DNA of 64,000 nucleotides from Treponema parvum (GTDB lineage Bacteria > Spirochaetota > Spirochaetia > Treponematales > Treponemataceae), in contig NZ_CP054142.1 in NCBI RefSeq assembly GCF_017893965.1, positions 124,001 through 188,000 on the forward strand, given 5' to 3'. Under the pieces are notes generated by a model. It was not told where the DNA came from and made no database searches. It saw only the letters and a program-made list of their open reading frames with translations. The position numbers and the translations under genes were made by a program. Each line of letters begins with the position of its first letter. The stretch's first letter is position 1. Below, piece after piece: positions 31,709 to 41,500 of the stretch.

Positions 31709-33832
31709 TTATTTCATAATTTTACGGATCGTTTCACCCGGCGTAATATCGTAATAAAGCCACCCGTATATCGCCGCAGCAAAAACTATCTTTCGCCCGT
31801 ATTCGCGCGTTTCCGAAAAAGGAATCGTCTCCAAAAAAAGATCCATCGGAAGCGTTTTTGAAATTTCCAATTCTTTTTTTGAATTCGACACCCATCGCCT
31901 GACACGCGATATTCCGCTGTTGTAGGCGAAGGCTGCAAGCAATATCGAAGAATCCAGCCTTCCTATAAGATTGCTGAGATAATAAGCGCCGAAGCGGACG
32001 CTTGTTTGAGGGTCCGTCAGATCATATTCTTTGACTTTGAGACGATTTGCAATGTCCTGCCCCGTGCTATGCATAAGCTGCGTTAATCCTACGGCGCCGG
32101 CGGAACTTCTTATGTCGGGATCGAAAAAACTTTCGCTTCTTATAAGCGCATATAAAACTCCTTCATCCAAGGAGAATTCCTTACACGCGTCGAAAACCAA
32201 GTCGGAATAATTTTGCGGGTAAGCTTCTTTTAAATCTTTTTTTGATAGAATTCTATCGCTTTCATTTACGGCGATCGAAGCTATGCGAAGGCTTTTGTAT
32301 AGATTGCCCGGTATTTGTCCAGAGCATTTGTTTATAAAAGAGGAAACGGAAAGAAGGCAGTCCGTCCCCAGCGGTATTCTCTGTAAATAAAATTGTTCCC
32401 ATGCCGAATATATCTTTTGAGGGAACCCGTAAGATGCATATCCCAGCAAAAGGTTTTCTGCGTCCTTGTCAGCGTCAAATGAATCTCTTCTTTTCAAAGA
32501 AAACAATGCATTTTCCAGTTCCTGCCCTGAAAGGTTTAAGCGCTCCGCGGCCAAAAGTTTGTAATAAGAAACGGAACCGCCTTTCAGCGCGGCACGAAAA
32601 AGTTTTTGAATGTCTTCTTCGGTTTTTTGATCCGCCGCCGATTCGATAAGTTTTGTTTCGATAAGGCGTGCGCTCAAATAAGCGTACTTTGCACAGACGT
32701 CCTCGTCGGCAACATCTTTGATTATTGTATAAACCTTGTAAAAATCACTTAGCTTGTGCCCCGAAAGCAACAAGACAGACATTGTATAAAAAAGGTCGGA
32801 AAAATATTCGGGGTCGTTCCACTTTGTGCAGTAGGTCTCTAATCTCTGTATTGCCTTATCAGTTGAAATTCCAAGATCCAAATTTAAAAGATACCACAGA
32901 GCGTTATCGTACTGATTTCCTGTTACGGAAGCTTCCATGGCTTTTAAGTACCGGTCTGAAGCGAGGGTATGATGACCGCCGGCTTTTTCATACAGGCGGG
33001 CGGCATAAAACCATGCGTAAAAAGCCGTTTCCGAATCTCCTTTAGAAGCGGACAGGATTGCAAAATCGTCAAAAAGAGAGGCTTGGGCGATAAAAGAGCC
33101 TATTTCAGACCCGAAAAGGCAGGCCTTGCCCATGTCGGATATGAGCTGCCTTATAAAGCGCGGATCTTCGCCATTAGAGATTGTGTCTTTTATGAGCGAA
33201 GATATTTCTTTAATTTGTTTGTATGCGAACTGATAGTTCTGCGTAAAAACCGCCGTCCTAAAAAGCAGTATGTTTTTTTTATTTTCGTCCGAAACGGCTA
33301 AAGGGTTTTCTTTAAAAAATCTGAAATGCTCCTGCGTATATTGCCGCAAGACAAACCACTTGTATACGGTGTCTTCATAGCGGAGATCCTGTTTTTCTCT
33401 CATAGCGGCAAGCCGTTGAAAGGCAAGAACGTTGCTGCACGTTCTTATGTCAAGATCGTCGGTTACGGCAATGAGCTTGGAAAATTCCTTTCCTTCGTTT
33501 AATGACGAGGCAAGCAAAATAAGAGAGCGGTCGTCGGGGAATTTTTTTGCAAGATATTCACAGGAAGCGATACGCTCCTGTATGTTCCCGAACCTTGTCA
33601 ATTCTTCAGCGCAGAGGCGGGCGGTATATTTGCTTCCCTCTTTTATTCCTTTTCTGAAAAAACGCTCCGCATTTTTTACGTCGTTTTTTTCAATGCTTTT
33701 AAGTCCCTGAAAATAATAAGAATCTTTTCCGTATTGTTTTTGCAGCTTCCCGCTCTCGGAACTGCAAGACAGAGTTGAAAAAATTAACGAAAAAACAAGA
33801 AATCTTACCGTTTTGCTTATGAGGCATGCCAC
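31709..33832 (-). CDS. Slt-type lytic transglycosylase lipoprotein with TPR-like repeats
   Basis: A 707-residue protein. The N-terminus is a lipoprotein signal (FSLIFSTLSC, Cys about 23). Residues about 30-520 are helical repeats like the superhelical ring of Slt70. The C-terminal SLT domain has ALIRSESFFDPDIRSSAGAVGLTQLM (catalytic Glu in the first ES) and AYNSG. It cleaves the MurNAc-GlcNAc bond of peptidoglycan with 1,6-anhydro product. The start is probably GTG 33832, 14 bases after the LysM gene's stop, so both wall-related proteins are co-expressed. Confidence 0.9.
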   Translation of the reverse strand: MACLISKTVRFLVFSLIFSTLSCSSESGKLQKQYGKDSYYFQGLKSIEKNDVKNAERFFRKGIKEGSKYTARLCAEELTRFGNIQERIASCEYLAKKFPDDRSLILLASSLNEGKEFSKLIAVTDDLDIRTCSNVLAFQRLAAMREKQDLRYEDTVYKWFVLRQYTQEHFRFFKENPLAVSDENKKNILLFRTAVFTQNYQFAYKQIKEISSLIKDTISNGEDPRFIRQLISDMGKACLFGSEIGSFIAQASLFDDFAILSASKGDSETAFYAWFYAARLYEKAGGHHTLASDRYLKAMEASVTGNQYDNALWYLLNLDLGISTDKAIQRLETYCTKWNDPEYFSDLFYTMSVLLLSGHKLSDFYKVYTIIKDVADEDVCAKYAYLSARLIETKLIESAADQKTEEDIQKLFRAALKGGSVSYYKLLAAERLNLSGQELENALFSLKRRDSFDADKDAENLLLGYASYGFPQKIYSAWEQFYLQRIPLGTDCLLSVSSFINKCSGQIPGNLYKSLRIASIAVNESDRILSKKDLKEAYPQNYSDLVFDACKEFSLDEGVLYALIRSESFFDPDIRSSAGAVGLTQLMHSTGQDIANRLKVKEYDLTDPQTSVRFGAYYLSNLIGRLDSSILLAAFAYNSGISRVRRWVSNSKKELEISKTLPMDLFLETIPFSETREYGRKIVFAAAIYGWLYYDITPGETIRKIMK

Positions 33833-33846
33833 AAGATTTTCCGGCC

Positions 33847-35001
33847 TTATTCTGCAGGAATTATTATTGTTGTTCCGGCAATGATGTGATCGGGATTTTT
33901 TATGCGATTATAATTTGCGATCTTGCGGTACTTCCACGGGTTCCTGTAATATGCGTCCGAAATATCCCACAGGGTGTCTCCCCACTTTATCTTGTATGAA
34001 ATATTTTTTTTGCTCTCGGGCTTTGCAGCGGGAACGACGGGTACTACCTGAGGCGTGGGCGGCACTACTATTTCGTTTTCTTTTGCAGGGGAACGAGCGG
34101 GCGCGGGTTTTTCCGGCGGCGGAGCTAAAGGCTGCTCTACGGCCACAGGTGTGATCTTGACAGCGTCTTTATTTGCTTTTTTTGTGCGAAGGTTTAATTT
34201 TGAAGGAACTACGAACAGGATCAAGACTGTAGCCGTTATGCAGATAACTGCGCAGATAAGGCAAATTATTACGTGCCGTTTTGTCTTTTTTACTTCCTCG
34301 CTGCTCACACCTGAACCTTCCAGGGTTTCTTTATCGTAAAAATCGTCAAAGCTCAGTCCGTCTTCCGTCCTGCTTTGCCCGTCTTTGTCAAAATTTTCAG
34401 TCGAATTTATACCGTTCGTTTCACCGGATTGATCGGATAAGTTGCTCCGGTCGGCAAAATCGGGTTTGTCCGAGTCTGCATCGAAATCGGGCAAATCAAA
34501 AAAGTTATCGTCGTCGCTTTTTACCGCATCTGCGGCGGCAAGCAATCCGCCCTGTGTTTTTTCGGCCGCAGATTCCGAGCCGAGACTGTCTCCGAGATCA
34601 AAGTCAATGTCGGGAACTTCCGACTCCGGAACTAGTTCAAAATTGGCCGGTTCTTCGCGTTCTTCTGCAGGACGGTTTACAAGGTTTATGGATATATTGT
34701 TCTTTTCTCCGGACTCAAGATCGCTGATCAGAGCGGACAACTTATTGTTTTCGTCAATCGTTATGTCAAAGGATAGGGTAGGTTCTCCGTTCGGGCGTGC
34801 GGCAAGGTTGTTTATCTGCAGGGAATCGACGTATTCTGCATCTTGCATGGTTTGGCTTTCAGACCGGTATAGGTCGACTTGAACAGTCTCCTGATTGTCC
34901 TTGACGGTTGTCAACTCCATTCTTTTCTTTTGAGGTTTTCCTTCTTCAAGTATAGGATAAAAAGATCCGTCCGCAAGTTTTATGCCGATTGTTTTACTCA
35001 T
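33847..35001 (-). CDS. Membrane-anchored LysM protein with N-terminal Hsp70 substrate-domain-like region
   Basis: A 384-residue protein with four parts. Residues about 29-107 (VKDNQETVQVDLYRSESQ, DAEYVDSLQINNL, RPNGEPTLSFDITIDENNKL, SGEKNNISI) follow the consensus of the DnaK substrate-binding beta-sandwich block by block. Residues 110-240 are acidic and low-complexity. Residues 243-265 form a single membrane helix. A Pro-rich linker leads to a LysM domain at about 335-383 (YKIKWGDTLWDISDAYYRNPWKYRKIANYN). The predicted topology puts the Hsp70-like part in the cytoplasm and LysM on peptidoglycan. Function is unknown; it is co-transcribed with the lytic transglycosylase. Confidence 0.82.
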   Translation of the reverse strand: MSKTIGIKLADGSFYPILEEGKPQKKRMELTTVKDNQETVQVDLYRSESQTMQDAEYVDSLQINNLAARPNGEPTLSFDITIDENNKLSALISDLESGEKNNISINLVNRPAEEREEPANFELVPESEVPDIDFDLGDSLGSESAAEKTQGGLLAAADAVKSDDDNFFDLPDFDADSDKPDFADRSNLSDQSGETNGINSTENFDKDGQSRTEDGLSFDDFYDKETLEGSGVSSEEVKKTKRHVIICLICAVICITATVLILFVVPSKLNLRTKKANKDAVKITPVAVEQPLAPPPEKPAPARSPAKENEIVVPPTPQVVPVVPAAKPESKKNISYKIKWGDTLWDISDAYYRNPWKYRKIANYNRIKNPDHIIAGTTIIIPAE

Positions 35002-35174
35002 AACACACCTTCATCTATAATATTCCGATTTCTTTATCGACATAAAACACATATTTCTGAAGTATTTTATTAAAGGCTTTTTTACCGGAAATTTACCGAA
35101 CTTTCCTCTTTTTTTGCTGCGATTTTTTTACGACGGGTTTTGCCTGTGAATTTTCGGGCGAATTTCGGCGCGGC

Positions 35175-35222
35175 TGCCAATCGACTTTTTGCGGCAGTTG
35201 CCAATCGGCTTTTTGTGCAATT
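35175..35222. repeat. Two 24-base tandem repeats upstream of cls
   Basis: TGCCAATCGRCTTTTTGYG recurs at 35175 and 35199 (period 24); a third partial copy would merge into the cls -35 box at 35222. Confidence 0.6.
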
Positions 35223-35250
35223 TGCATTTTTTAAATCGAGCATTTATAAT
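35222..35250 (+). promoter_or_regulatory. cls promoter, leaderless type
   Basis: TTGCAT (35222-35227), 17 bases, TATAAT (35245-35250), then eight bases to ATG 35259; no ribosome-binding site. Confidence 0.7.
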
Positions 35251-35258
35251 TTTGCCGT

Positions 35259-36980
35259 ATGAGAATGATGGATCCTGAACCTAAAACCGACTCGTTTAGA
35301 TATAAACGAAAAGTAAAAAAAGGCTCAAAAAAGATCATAAAAGTCCGCCGTAAAAGCAAGAAAATTCTGACATACTTATTGTTCGGGCGGCTGCTTGTCA
35401 TATTATTTCTTCTTGCAATACAATTTCTTTTTTTGTTTTCAATAGGACGCTTTTTAAACCCCATATTAAGCTATGTCGTAAACGGCGTCGATATATTAAG
35501 CTTCATATTCATAATTTTCCTTGTAAATAATAATTCAAAGCCGGAATTTAAACTTGCATGGATGATTCCCGTCGCAGTCATCCCCGTTTTCGGAGTCTTG
35601 TTCTACATATTTTTTAAGACGAATATCGGAGCCGTGGGATTACGCAGAGCTTTGGAGACGACCACAAAAGAAATGAAAGATTCTCTGCAGCCCGATCCCG
35701 AAGTTCAAGTTATCGTAAAGCACACGCCTCTATTAAAAGATACCGCTTGGTATTTACAAAATTCCGGCGGATTCCCCGCCTATATGAATTTTACAGCGTC
35801 CTATTTTCCCAGCGGAGAAGCCAATTACAGTGACATCATGGCGGAATTGAAAACGGCAAAGCATTTTGTCTTTATCGAATACTTTATAATCGGAATGGGA
35901 AAAATTTGGGATTCCATTCTTGAAATTCTCATAAAAAAAGCGAAACAAGGCGTTGAAATCAGGGTTATGTACGACGGAATAGGTTCAATGATGTTATTGC
36001 CTTCCGGTTATCCCGAGTATCTTGGTACCTTCGGCATAAAGGCAAAAGTTTTTGCGCCGTTGATCCCAATACTCTCAACGCATCAAAACAGCCGTGATCA
36101 CCGAAAGATTTTTGTCATTGACGGGCGAGTAGGATATACGGGCGGAGTAAACATAGAAGACGAATACATGAACTTGCGCCATACCAGGTTTGCTTATTGG
36201 AAGGATACGGCAGTAAAGATAAGCGGACAGGCCGTAAAAACTCTTACGGCTCTGTTTCTTCAGACATGGAATTTAAATGAAAAAAAACCCGACGATTGGG
36301 ATTTTTATACTAAAATGTCGGACACGCCCGATGTTGTTCCCCCTCTGTCGCTTTCCGGAACACTCGCTTCTTCCGTTTTATTACAACAGAATTTATCAAA
36401 GCTGGATGCAAAAACGCCGCCCGAGCGGACGGGCGGATTCGTAATTCCCTACGGCGACGACGGGGTAAACCTGGAAGACATTGCTGAAAACGTTTACTGC
36501 GATATTTTAAACAAAGCGCGCTGGTATGTTCACATTACAACTCCATACATGATATTGGACAACACGCTTGAAACCGCCTTGACCTTTGCCGTAAAACGTG
36601 GAGTAGAAGTCTCGATTCTGGTTCCTGCAAAGGCCGATCACTTTGTTACCTTCTGCATAGGGCGCACGTTTATAAAAACACTTATCGACAAGGGCGTTCG
36701 CGTCTACGAATACGTACCCGGCTTTATACATGCAAAGATGTTCATTTCGGACGGAGACCGCGCAGTTATCGGAACGATCAACTTGGATTATAGAAGCCTG
36801 TTTCATCATTTTGAATGCGGCGTCTTTATTTACGGAAATCCCGTTATCCGAGATATGGAAGACGATTTTAAATTGACGCAAAAAAACTGCCGCGAAATTA
36901 CCTTAGCGGAATATAAAAAAATACCGGTCTATCAAAGAATGATAGGCCGGGTCGCAAGAGTGTTTTCGCCTCTTTTATAA
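35259..36980 (+). CDS. cls: Cardiolipin synthase
   Basis: A 573-residue phospholipase-D-type transferase. Two N-terminal membrane helices (about 43-66 and 72-115) precede two HKD motifs: HRKIFVIDGRVGYTGG near residue 288 and HAKMFISDGDRAVIGTINLD near residue 491. It joins two phosphatidylglycerols into cardiolipin plus glycerol at the inner membrane. The N-terminus is unusually Lys/Arg-rich (KRKVKKGSKKIIKVRRKSKK). The gene ends 12 bases before the convergent stop at 36993, with no good terminator between them. Confidence 0.95.
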   Translation: MRMMDPEPKTDSFRYKRKVKKGSKKIIKVRRKSKKILTYLLFGRLLVILFLLAIQFLFLFSIGRFLNPILSYVVNGVDILSFIFIIFLVNNNSKPEFKLAWMIPVAVIPVFGVLFYIFFKTNIGAVGLRRALETTTKEMKDSLQPDPEVQVIVKHTPLLKDTAWYLQNSGGFPAYMNFTASYFPSGEANYSDIMAELKTAKHFVFIEYFIIGMGKIWDSILEILIKKAKQGVEIRVMYDGIGSMMLLPSGYPEYLGTFGIKAKVFAPLIPILSTHQNSRDHRKIFVIDGRVGYTGGVNIEDEYMNLRHTRFAYWKDTAVKISGQAVKTLTALFLQTWNLNEKKPDDWDFYTKMSDTPDVVPPLSLSGTLASSVLLQQNLSKLDAKTPPERTGGFVIPYGDDGVNLEDIAENVYCDILNKARWYVHITTPYMILDNTLETALTFAVKRGVEVSILVPAKADHFVTFCIGRTFIKTLIDKGVRVYEYVPGFIHAKMFISDGDRAVIGTINLDYRSLFHHFECGVFIYGNPVIRDMEDDFKLTQKNCREITLAEYKKIPVYQRMIGRVARVFSPLL

Positions 36981-36992
36981 TTCAGCGTGCCG

Positions 36993-37829
36993 TCATTTTT
37001 CGTAAGCGTACTCGCTCATAGCGATCAATTCGTTTACGATCGTGTCGAATTTATTTGCTACATTATACGTTGTAGTTCTGATAAGATTTCCGTCTTCGTT
37101 ATAGCGATAAAATTCCCTTTCTTCAGCGCCGGTAACAAAGTCGTATACCGCAGTCTCCGTGACCGTTCCTTTTTCGTCAAAACGATATTGGATTTTTTTT
37201 ACGGCCTTGCCGAATCCGTCCGAGCTGTTGACTTCCGCAAGTCTTCCCTCGTCGTTATAAGTGTATTTTTGTTTTTGATCCAAAGTGCCGTCGGCAAAAT
37301 ATTGATTTGTTTCGATTTTTCTGCCGGAAGAATCGAATTTATGGATGTTTTTCCAAATGAGCTGTCCGTTTACATTGTATGACGATTCTTCGCACTGGGT
37401 TTTGTCGTCGGAGTATTTTGTAATCGTTCTTCCGGAAAGCGTGTCGTTTTTATTGAATTCCGATTCGTCTATGACAAGACCGTCGTCGTTATATGTAAAC
37501 GATATGCGCCACTCTGTAATATTGGCCGCATCCGTGCTTATCTTTGAAGCGACGAGGCCTTTTTCGTTGTATGAGTTGGTGATCTTGCTTAAAAGAATAC
37601 CCGCCGCCGTGATTTCCGAAACGTCGGTTTCCCGCCCCTGTTCGTCAAATTTATAAGTATACCTTATGTCCGGCGTGCGAAAATAATCGCCGAATTTTTG
37701 CGTTATCACATAGTTCGTTTTTGTATAAGACTTCACTTTTCCGTTTATTTTAAAAGACGGCGGATCGGCAAAAATTCCCGCCAGAATTGCAGATGATAAA
37801 AATAAAGCTAAAAGACAGATCTTTTTCAT
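36993..37829 (-). CDS. Secreted RHS/YD-like repeat protein
   Basis: A 278-residue protein with a cleavable signal peptide (KKICLLALFLSSAILAGIFA, cut near ADPP). The rest is made of about eight short beta-repeats of the form (Y/F)-x-Y-(N/D)-(D/E)-(D/E/K)-G-x (KFDEQGRETD, SYNEKGLVAS, TYNDDGLVID, KFDSSGRKIE, TYNDEGRLAE, RFDEKGTVTE, RYNEDGNLIR), like the YD/RHS or MORN-type periplasmic repeat proteins. No toxin or enzymatic tail is present. GGAGG lies five bases before ATG 37829. It probably lies in the periplasm or outer surface. Confidence 0.8.
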   Translation of the reverse strand: MKKICLLALFLSSAILAGIFADPPSFKINGKVKSYTKTNYVITQKFGDYFRTPDIRYTYKFDEQGRETDVSEITAAGILLSKITNSYNEKGLVASKISTDAANITEWRISFTYNDDGLVIDESEFNKNDTLSGRTITKYSDDKTQCEESSYNVNGQLIWKNIHKFDSSGRKIETNQYFADGTLDQKQKYTYNDEGRLAEVNSSDGFGKAVKKIQYRFDEKGTVTETAVYDFVTGAEEREFYRYNEDGNLIRTTTYNVANKFDTIVNELIAMSEYAYEK

Positions 37830-38002
37830 AGAAACCTCCAAAATAAAAACATTCCATATATCGAATTTAAATAAAATCTTGCAGTTACTACTATCGGCCG
37901 GTTTCTCTTGAGGCTTTACTTTTTATTTTGAGATATTGTTGTGGATAGAGTGACGAAAACATTGTTTTGCCAATATTTACTTTGAATATGTTATCAATTT
38001 CC

Positions 38003-38578
38003 TTATAGCTTTAGTTCCTTCTCTAGAGTTTTAATTTCAGATCCTCTTTCATTTACAAAAGAACAAAAATCCTTTTTTACTTGACAGAAATTACTTGTCT
38101 TATTCGTTATAAATGATCTTTCCATACTTACGATTAAATCGTTATATTTTATTTTTAAATCATTTACAAAATTAAAAGTGTTTTTATTAAACAAGAACTC
38201 TGAAATTTCTAACAAAGTAATTTGCTTTTCAAGTCTTTTTCCAATCGCATTAAACAACTTCATTGTTGTATTAACATCATTAATATGACTAAATTCTTCC
38301 CATAATATTTCTGTTTCCCATTTTCGTTGACACCAAACACTTAAAAGAGCAATCGATAATTGTTTTTCAGTAGGATTATTAGGAAGGCCTTTTAAGTTTT
38401 GCACAGGTTCTGCAAATGCAACTATTTTCTTTATTTCTTGATAAACTGCAAAACGTTTGTCAAAAATAGCGATTTTGTTTTGTTTTTTCATTATCCGCCA
38501 AGGTATAAAAATCGCTGTAAACAATGAACTTACAGATATAATTGTTGTAATTATGAATTGTATGATTAATGATACCAT
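38003..38578 (-). CDS. Single-pass membrane protein encoded with the NACHT protein
   Basis: A 191-residue protein: an N-terminal membrane helix (residues 3-28, IIQFIITTIISVSSLFTAIFI) followed by a helical cytoplasmic part containing IAIFDKRFAVYQEIKKIVAFAE, a pattern common in small accessory proteins of phage or defence regions. It starts 18 bases after the stop of the 1477-residue NTPase, with AAAGGAG nine bases before ATG 38578, so it belongs to the same operon. Its low GC matches the NTPase. It may be an effector or regulator acting at the membrane; this is inference. Confidence 0.75.
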   Translation of the reverse strand: MVSLIIQFIITTIISVSSLFTAIFIPWRIMKKQNKIAIFDKRFAVYQEIKKIVAFAEPVQNLKGLPNNPTEKQLSIALLSVWCQRKWETEILWEEFSHINDVNTTMKLFNAIGKRLEKQITLLEISEFLFNKNTFNFVNDLKIKYNDLIVSMERSFITNKTSNFCQVKKDFCSFVNERGSEIKTLEKELKL

Positions 38579-38596
38579 CCTTGAGATCTCCTTTTA

Positions 38597-41500
38597 TCAA
38601 TTATCATCTCCGAAAACTTTCTGTTCTATTTCATTCAAAAAATCCTGAATACCCTCAAAATAAAGTCCTTTCGCTTTCAATCTCTTTATGATTTTATTTA
38701 ATTTCCATTTTATAAACCAAAAATTATGTTTTATTACAGTTTGTAAAATTCCAACTCTTGCATAATCCATTAAATATCGCCTTCTATCGTTATCTTTTTC
38801 CATAGAATATTTGTATAACTGATAGTATTTATTCAACAGGCGCATAGATTTTTTAGATTTTCCAAATAAAGGTGTATGAAAAGTCAGATTAGTATTAAAA
38901 TTTGCTCCATCAAGAAATTCATCTATAAGCTTTATTATTGCTTTTTCATATCCTAATTTTGCAAGATATATTTTGACATTAGATTCTGCAATCCGATTTT
39001 TTAACAAAACAATGACTGTATTCTTTTGTTCTTGATTTGCCACTTTACAGAAATATTCCAAAACCGCCTTTCGACAATAGTTCACATCATTAGAATCGTA
39101 TTTTGAAAAGTCTATATATGAATAAATTCTTTCTACAAAGTTTTCTCCGGTTTCGTACCAAAATGAAGAAAGAGCGCCCGCATTCATAATTGATGTGTGA
39201 TTATGGTCTTTATAATCTTTTCGTATTTCAATAATCGTTTTATCAAAGATTGCACCCAACATATCCTGTCTATATACAGATTCCGATTTTACGTTTTTAA
39301 CAAATATTGCAATGATTTGGGTCTGAGATTGGTCAGACTTTAACTTCGGAAGTAAGGTTAAAGCTTCTTTTATAACAGCATCGGAAGAAATTCCAGCAAC
39401 TTCTTCTATCCAGTCAAAAACCGAATTCCACTTTTCCCATTTAAATTCACTGTTAATATGACAATAAAACTCGGTAGCAAGTTGCCATGCAGGAAAGGCT
39501 ATAAAATTTAAAACTTTTATTTTATCAACCCATTTGGGTAATTTATTATTGTATAAACGATTAATATAATGAACAAACGGAACAACCCAAAAACGATTTT
39601 CTCCGTCATCATATTTATCTATGCTGTCATTTTCCAAAAAGCAAGAAGCTTCCTTTTCCATTGAATTAGTAATTTTCTCAAGTAATTCAGGATATTTTTT
39701 CAAATAACTATCTGTTTCTTCTTTTTTATGACAACAAATATACAACCAAAAGAAATATCGCCAAAAATATTTTTCATCTGAAAACCAATCTTCTATATTT
39801 TTAATTGCTTGCATGCGATCCAAACGGCGATCATCTCTTGTACAAGCAAATAAATATTCAAGTACAAACTGAGAAAATATGGGCAAATCGGAATGATTTT
39901 CTTCATAATCGTATTTTATTTTGCCACCTATATGATCAATCCTTAAATCCAATAATCTGCTACGGGCAGTATCTTTTTTAGAAGAATCTACAGTTTTATC
40001 AAGATAGTTAAAAATATGATTTATTTCATTAAGGAGATTTTCTTTATTTAAAATAATATCTATTTCCTTATTAAACATCGTTTGTTTTTCAGCTTCGAAT
40101 TCAGCAATACGTCGATTGCAAATTTCATCTTTTTTTAATTGTTCGGGAAATAATTTAGGGTATTCAGATACAGCTATTCCATATAGCGGATGTTCGTTTA
40201 ATTTTCTAGCATAGATATACGCAATACAGTCACGATATATGTTATCAATTTTTTTTAATTGCTCAAAAAGCAAACAAGAGTCTTCTTTTTTTGTTATATC
40301 AAGGAGTATAACTATAGACTCACGCAGCATCCACAGTTTACGCCATTCCACTTTTTGTCTTAAATCTTTCGCTAATAAAACAAATAACTGTTTTTTCCGA
40401 TTATCATTTAACGGCTTTATATATTCGAAAAAATCTGAAATATATATACAGGACTCAGTGTTTATATAAGTTACAAAAAGTTTATATAATTCCGGCATTT
40501 CAACATCGGTAATACAATGGATATTATTTTTAAACTGATTGATAATTTCTATATATATTTCTTCCGTCTGATACGGTAAATTATACTGTATATAATTGCA
40601 AGCACAAAAATTCAAAACATGTAATATATCGGATATGGAGATTTCGTAGGTTTTTAATATGTGATAAAAGTATGCAATATCATTATCGAAATGTAAAATA
40701 GGAGTTTTAAATTCATCATCAACTTCATGTGGTACAACGGAAGCCATGTCCGTATTATTTCTTTCATTTTCTAAAATCTTTTTTGCGAGAGGTACAAGAA
40801 GACTCCTGATATAGATATTTGTATGAAAATGAATAAACAGTTTTAATTTGATTCGAAATTCAGACTCGGATTTAAAATCATAAAAATCTAAATGGATATC
40901 GTTAAGTACTTTCTTTATAAAAGATAGCCATTCTTTTTCACCCCATCCGGCCGTCCAGTTATAATCTTGATACCAACCCAAAATTATATCTTCGGACAGA
41001 AGACCTTTCATTTGTTCGGCAAGTTCATTTTCTCTGAAGAATTTGATTAAAGGAATCGATATTTCTTTTAATAAATCTTGCTGTTTTTCCTGCCAAAAAG
41101 TGTTATGAACACCTAACAGAATAACTGCATTTTCAAATGTTACTATTTCATCAGCTACAGGATTCTTTATGAAATTTAAAATTATGTCGCAGTGAATTTT
41201 TATAGCATCATCGTAAAAATATTCCGGTAAAAGTTTATGCACCGCATCAGATAAAGAATCTATATTTTTCAATAAATCTTTTTGATGTTTAAAAGATAAA
41301 TAATAAATAATTTTTTTTCTGTTATTATATTCTTCAACAATTTTTTTATAAAAATGAAATCGCTTTTCTATAGGCAAACAAACATAATCTGTTAATAATA
41401 TGTAAGCGCCGGTTTCCTGCTTCAGCTGTTTGGAAATCTTTTTGTATAATTTCGTCGTATTAGAAATATAATTCATCAATATCGCAATAATATTTACATA

